Source: Pseudomonas sp. HN11 (GTDB lineage Bacteria; Pseudomonadota; Gammaproteobacteria; Pseudomonadales; Pseudomonadaceae). From it: DNA of 64,000 nucleotides. The notes under the pieces were generated by a model, which was not told the DNA's origin, made no database searches, and saw only the letters and a list, made by a program, of their open reading frames with translations. The stretch spans positions 3,793,001-3,857,000 of the forward strand of contig NZ_CP089985.1 of the NCBI RefSeq assembly GCF_021390155.1, written 5' to 3'. The position numbers were made by a program, and so were the translations under genes. Positions 61,119-64,000 of the stretch are shown one piece after another; positions within the stretch are counted from its first letter, which is position 1; the number at the start of each line of letters is the position of its first letter.

Positions 61119-64000
61119 TTAGACCAATGTGTCACCTGTAGCCGCGAAGTTATTCAGCACCCTGCGCGTCAACACTTTCAGCGATCTCTGCTCCAGCGCA
61201 TACCGCTCGGCCCCCAGCTGATTGAGCTCCCGCTCGTAAAACGCACTTTGCATCAAGCCGTTCACCAGGATTTCATCCTTGCGCTTGCCCAACAGGCCTG
61301 CCAGCCGATCGACGGCCGCATCATACTTTGTCTGCCAATCGGCTATTGCGCCATGCGGGCCTTGCAAATCCGAGAGTTCGAAAAGTGCAGCGCTTTTCTC
61401 ATCAATTCGCTCAAGGTCCGGCGCCATCAGCGCCCTGAGCTCCTGTGGGTAGTGCTGACGAAGGTGCTTCTCCCAGAACATGCGCCCGACAAAAAAAGCC
61501 TCCTCATTAGCGGGGTTGCCCTCGTCCCTGAGCACCTGCTCATAAGCGGCATCGATTGCCGCCTGGCCCACATTTGCCTGTTGGGGAAACACCATATCGC
61601 GGGATTTGACCGGCAACTCCAATCGGTCTGCAAGCCGCGTGCGGTAGGCCAGGACGACTTCCGCCTGCTCGGTGAATCCAGGCCCTCTCGCCGCAACATC
61701 CTGCATGGCAATAGCGTCCACCAGCATGAGACGAAATAGTTTCCTTGCGGTGGCAATCAGTGCGCCCTCGGCATTTTCCGTTCCTGCCAGCTCAAGTGCC
61801 CTTGCACCCAGCCATTCACTCTCGAGGTTCATGAACTCGACCGAGCTGCCGTCACCACAGGTTACGCGATCATCGGCGGCTGTAAATAATGCCTCACGAA
61901 TGTCCTGGCTTTGGCTCACGGCCTCGAGCATGTCCCACACCCTCTCGGCCAATACCGGGCGGGCTACGTCGCTGACATACTCGGCACTTCGGGTGAGATC
62001 AGCCACGACGGCGAAAAAAGCGGCCGATTCCGGACTACTCTTCAGCTCATCCCAGATCGCGCCGCGCCGCGCCAAATCCGTGGGCGGCATCCCGTCCAAC
62101 CACAGGCCACGCGCTTCGTCCACGGCAATATGTTCACCCCATTGCACCGGATTGAAAGGCTCACCCAGTCGGGCAACCGTAGCTGCCGACAAGGGATTTT
62201 CATGCACATTAATGCGTTCAACATGCCGGTAAGCGTACTCAGGTAAGGTCGTGATCCGGTTTGAATGCAGGTCGATGCGGGCCAGGTTTGGCAATTGTTC
62301 TGCACCGACGGGAAAGGTGGCGGTGTCGGTGCCCGCCAGATAAAGCTGGTTCAAGTGGCGCAGGCGGCGCAGGTCGGCCTGCCATCCCAGGCGACGATTA
62401 TCCGCCAGGTTCAGAATCTTCAAACTCTGCATGCCCTCCAGGCGCTGGCGACTCGGTTCGGTCAGTTGGATGTCATTTCGACTCAAATTGAGTTTGGTCA
62501 GCCCGGCCCCGCCATTGGCGAATTCCGGAAATTGCGTGAGGTTGTTGTCGCTCATGTTCAGCCAGCGCAAGCCGCCGAATGCATTCAGAAAAGGCAGTGA
62601 GCTGTCCGAAAGCGCCATGCGACGTAAAACCAGGCTGCCTACGTGGTCCATATTTGCCGTAATCGCGGGTAATTCGCCGATCACTTCATCCGATAAGTCC
62701 AGGACGTGGCCGATGGGTGTCTGGTCCCCCGCGAATACCTGTGCGGAACCTCTACGCCAAGCGGCCTTGAGGGTACCCGATACTCTGCGCCTGGCGCGTG
62801 CGTAGCCTGATCCGCCCTCCTGCTGCCAGTTGACCAGTGCCTTGTCGAGTTCTGAAAACTCCTCTTCGAGCTGGATCAACTTCGCCAGAAGCACCGCGTC
62901 GCCAGCGCCTCGAAGCTCAAGCATGATCTCGACCTCATCCATGGACTTTGACGGATAAAGAGACATGGCCTTCATTCTACAAACAGAAGGACGCTCGGCA
63001 TCGCTGCCCCCCGGGCTGAGGGGATACCCTATGCGTCCGTCCGCCAGACGCATGGGTGATCTGAAGCCGGGTTTAATCGCTTGCAATCCCAGTGCGCGAC
63101 GGCTCGCCTGCTCACCCAGAGGTTGTTGCGCAAGCTGGTTCTTCAGGCGTTGTGCTGCCGCGTTGAACGCAGACCAACCGGTAAATTTTCCGCTACTGGC
63201 CATCCAGAGCGCGTTGAAAAAGGCGTCTTTATCTCTGCGCCAATACTCTACTGTTTCGGGCACGCGGTATAACTTCCACTCTTTCATGTCGGTCTGGATA
63301 AGGCGCAGTTGCCTGAGTGCACCTGCGTCTCCTACACGCTCGAGTAAAGGGCCATCGTACGTATTCGCGCGAAGCTCTATACACACACCCTCCAGAAGCC
63401 CAGGCAGGGAAGCCATCTTGTGCAGCGACAAGCGCACTCCGTCCCTTGTGAGTTGATTATCGAACAGCAAGTCCGCATGTGCCCGCATCACACGTGCTTT
63501 CTGCAAGTAGACACGCGCCTCCTCGCCCAAGCGCATCGGCAGACTCGACGTGGATTGCATGCGCACCAGCTCCTGGCTGTTGGCATGGGCCACTATGTCT
63601 TCGGCCGCCAATTTAGGCAGCCCGCGAAAGTGACGCTGGACCAGTTGTACATGGGGGTCGCTGGAAACATCACCGGCGGCGATCTCGCGATTGAACAGTT
63701 CGCCTAGGGTGCTGTTGGCAGCGTCCAGCAAACAGTCCCGGTACCTCACGATCCGTGCATAAGGCCTGCGCAAATGTTGCAACATCGGATCAGAGTCTTC
63801 GCCGTCCGATTCGGAGACAGAGGAAAAAGAAGCATCGTCCGAAACGTCTCTGGTGCGCAGGTAAAGGTCAACCATCTCCCGCTCCGTAAACGTACGCTCG
63901 CTCAATAATTGACGAAGCTCAGGCTCAGTCAATTGCCGGGTAAATGCCGGAAACAGCAGGCCACTTTCAAGTTGTCCATGCTCCAGCGTGACCACTTGGG
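61119..64000 (-). CDS. NEL-family E3 ubiquitin ligase with LRRs, putative type III effector, partial
   Basis: At least 958 residues; the N-terminus is beyond the right edge. The visible N-terminal 430 residues are helical. Residues about 433-605 are leucine-rich repeats (LRWLNMSDNNLTQFPEF, LTKLNLSRNDIQLTEP, LKILNLADNRR, LARIDLHSNRITTLPEY, ERINVHENPLS). From about 620 to the end is a NEL (novel E3 ligase) domain like IpaH/SspH/SlrP, with the catalytic CxD as C713-G-D715 in RVTCGDGSSVEF. These bacterial ligases are injected into host cells and ubiquitinate host proteins after LRR-mediated recognition. Large Pseudomonas members carry long N-terminal extensions as here. It converges on the sRNA gene. 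Confidence 0.88.
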   Translation of the reverse strand, partial: QVVTLEHGQLESGLLFPAFTRQLTEPELRQLLSERTFTEREMVDLYLRTRDVSDDASFSSVSESDGEDSDPMLQHLRRPYARIVRYRDCLLDAANSTLGELFNREIAAGDVSSDPHVQLVQRHFRGLPKLAAEDIVAHANSQELVRMQSTSSLPMRLGEEARVYLQKARVMRAHADLLFDNQLTRDGVRLSLHKMASLPGLLEGVCIELRANTYDGPLLERVGDAGALRQLRLIQTDMKEWKLYRVPETVEYWRRDKDAFFNALWMASSGKFTGWSAFNAAAQRLKNQLAQQPLGEQASRRALGLQAIKPGFRSPMRLADGRIGYPLSPGGSDAERPSVCRMKAMSLYPSKSMDEVEIMLELRGAGDAVLLAKLIQLEEEFSELDKALVNWQQEGGSGYARARRRVSGTLKAAWRRGSAQVFAGDQTPIGHVLDLSDEVIGELPAITANMDHVGSLVLRRMALSDSSLPFLNAFGGLRWLNMSDNNLTQFPEFANGGAGLTKLNLSRNDIQLTEPSRQRLEGMQSLKILNLADNRRLGWQADLRRLRHLNQLYLAGTDTATFPVGAEQLPNLARIDLHSNRITTLPEYAYRHVERINVHENPLSAATVARLGEPFNPVQWGEHIAVDEARGLWLDGMPPTDLARRGAIWDELKSSPESAAFFAVVADLTRSAEYVSDVARPVLAERVWDMLEAVSQSQDIREALFTAADDRVTCGDGSSVEFMNLESEWLGARALELAGTENAEGALIATARKLFRLMLVDAIAMQDVAARGPGFTEQAEVVLAYRTRLADRLELPVKSRDMVFPQQANVGQAAIDAAYEQVLRDEGNPANEEAFFVGRMFWEKHLRQHYPQELRALMAPDLERIDEKSAALFELSDLQGPHGAIADWQTKYDAAVDRLAGLLGKRKDEILVNGLMQSAFYERELNQLGAERYALEQRSLKVLTRRVLNNFAATGDTLV

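Overview
The window looks like the chromosome of a fluorescent Pseudomonas (P. fluorescens group). The grounds are the GC-rich codon use, REP/REPIN elements of the GTGGGAGC/GTAGGAGC type, a Crc-sequestering small RNA beside the HMG-CoA lyase gene, fused mrpAB, and typical Pseudomonas neighbourhoods such as cysS-glnS-ppiB-lpxH and tamAB. No tRNA, rRNA, CRISPR array, transposase or prophage was recognised.

Layout. 1-2.9 kb (minus strand): end of a type III secretion operon reading [53-aa ORF]-sctD-sctX-sctY-sctV; sctV runs off the left edge. 2.9-4 kb: a long regulatory gap with two palindromes, then an OmpR-type winged-helix protein. 4-8.3 kb: periplasmic Cu/Zn SOD facing a DyP peroxidase, an NADP-GAPDH-like aldehyde dehydrogenase and a FUSC membrane protein. 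8.4-14.2 kb: a TetR regulator divergent from a four-gene ABC tripartite exporter (ATPase, permease, outer-membrane factor, membrane-fusion protein). 14.2-24.6 kb (minus strand): a long organosulfur-acquisition-type operon with a sigma-54 promoter: sfnB, a stand-alone SfnB-like C-terminal domain, an LLM flavin monooxygenase, half of an AMP-binding enzyme, a five-gene Liv-type ABC importer and an FAD/NAD(P)-binding protein. 24.7-26.8 kb: a small Ig-like protein, and an XRE-cupin regulator divergent from an EamA exporter. 27-33 kb: a complete Mrp/Pha cation/proton antiporter operon (AB fusion, C, D, E, F, G) with coupled start and stop codons.

33-38.7 kb is accessory DNA: a decayed HIT gene, HxlR regulator with an SDR, a signal peptidase I, a dihydrofolate-reductase-family stub, peptidase E, a frameshifted DUF6124 gene behind a hairpin-rich leader, and an orphan Hcp/DUF4225/membrane-protein module that reads as a type VI secretion cargo-immunity set. 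38.7-43.3 kb is core (cysS, glnS, ppiB, lpxH). 43.4-48.2 kb is a MarR-controlled EmrAB-OMF efflux operon with two operator-like palindromes. 48.3-60.6 kb holds tamB-tamA, a GNAT protein, xthA, a PstS-OmpA fusion, an acyl-CoA dehydrogenase divergent from a LysR gene, and liuR-liuE. 60.6-61.1 kb carries a CrcY/CrcZ-type sRNA with its own sigma-54 promoter. The right edge holds most of a NEL-family E3 ubiquitin ligase with LRRs, a class of type III effector, which fits the secretion genes at the left edge.

A recurring theme is that REP/REPIN elements abut or enter coding sequences. Four genes (an MFP, an FAD protein, an LLM monooxygenase and a HIT pseudogene) have their stop codon or last residues encoded by REP sequence.
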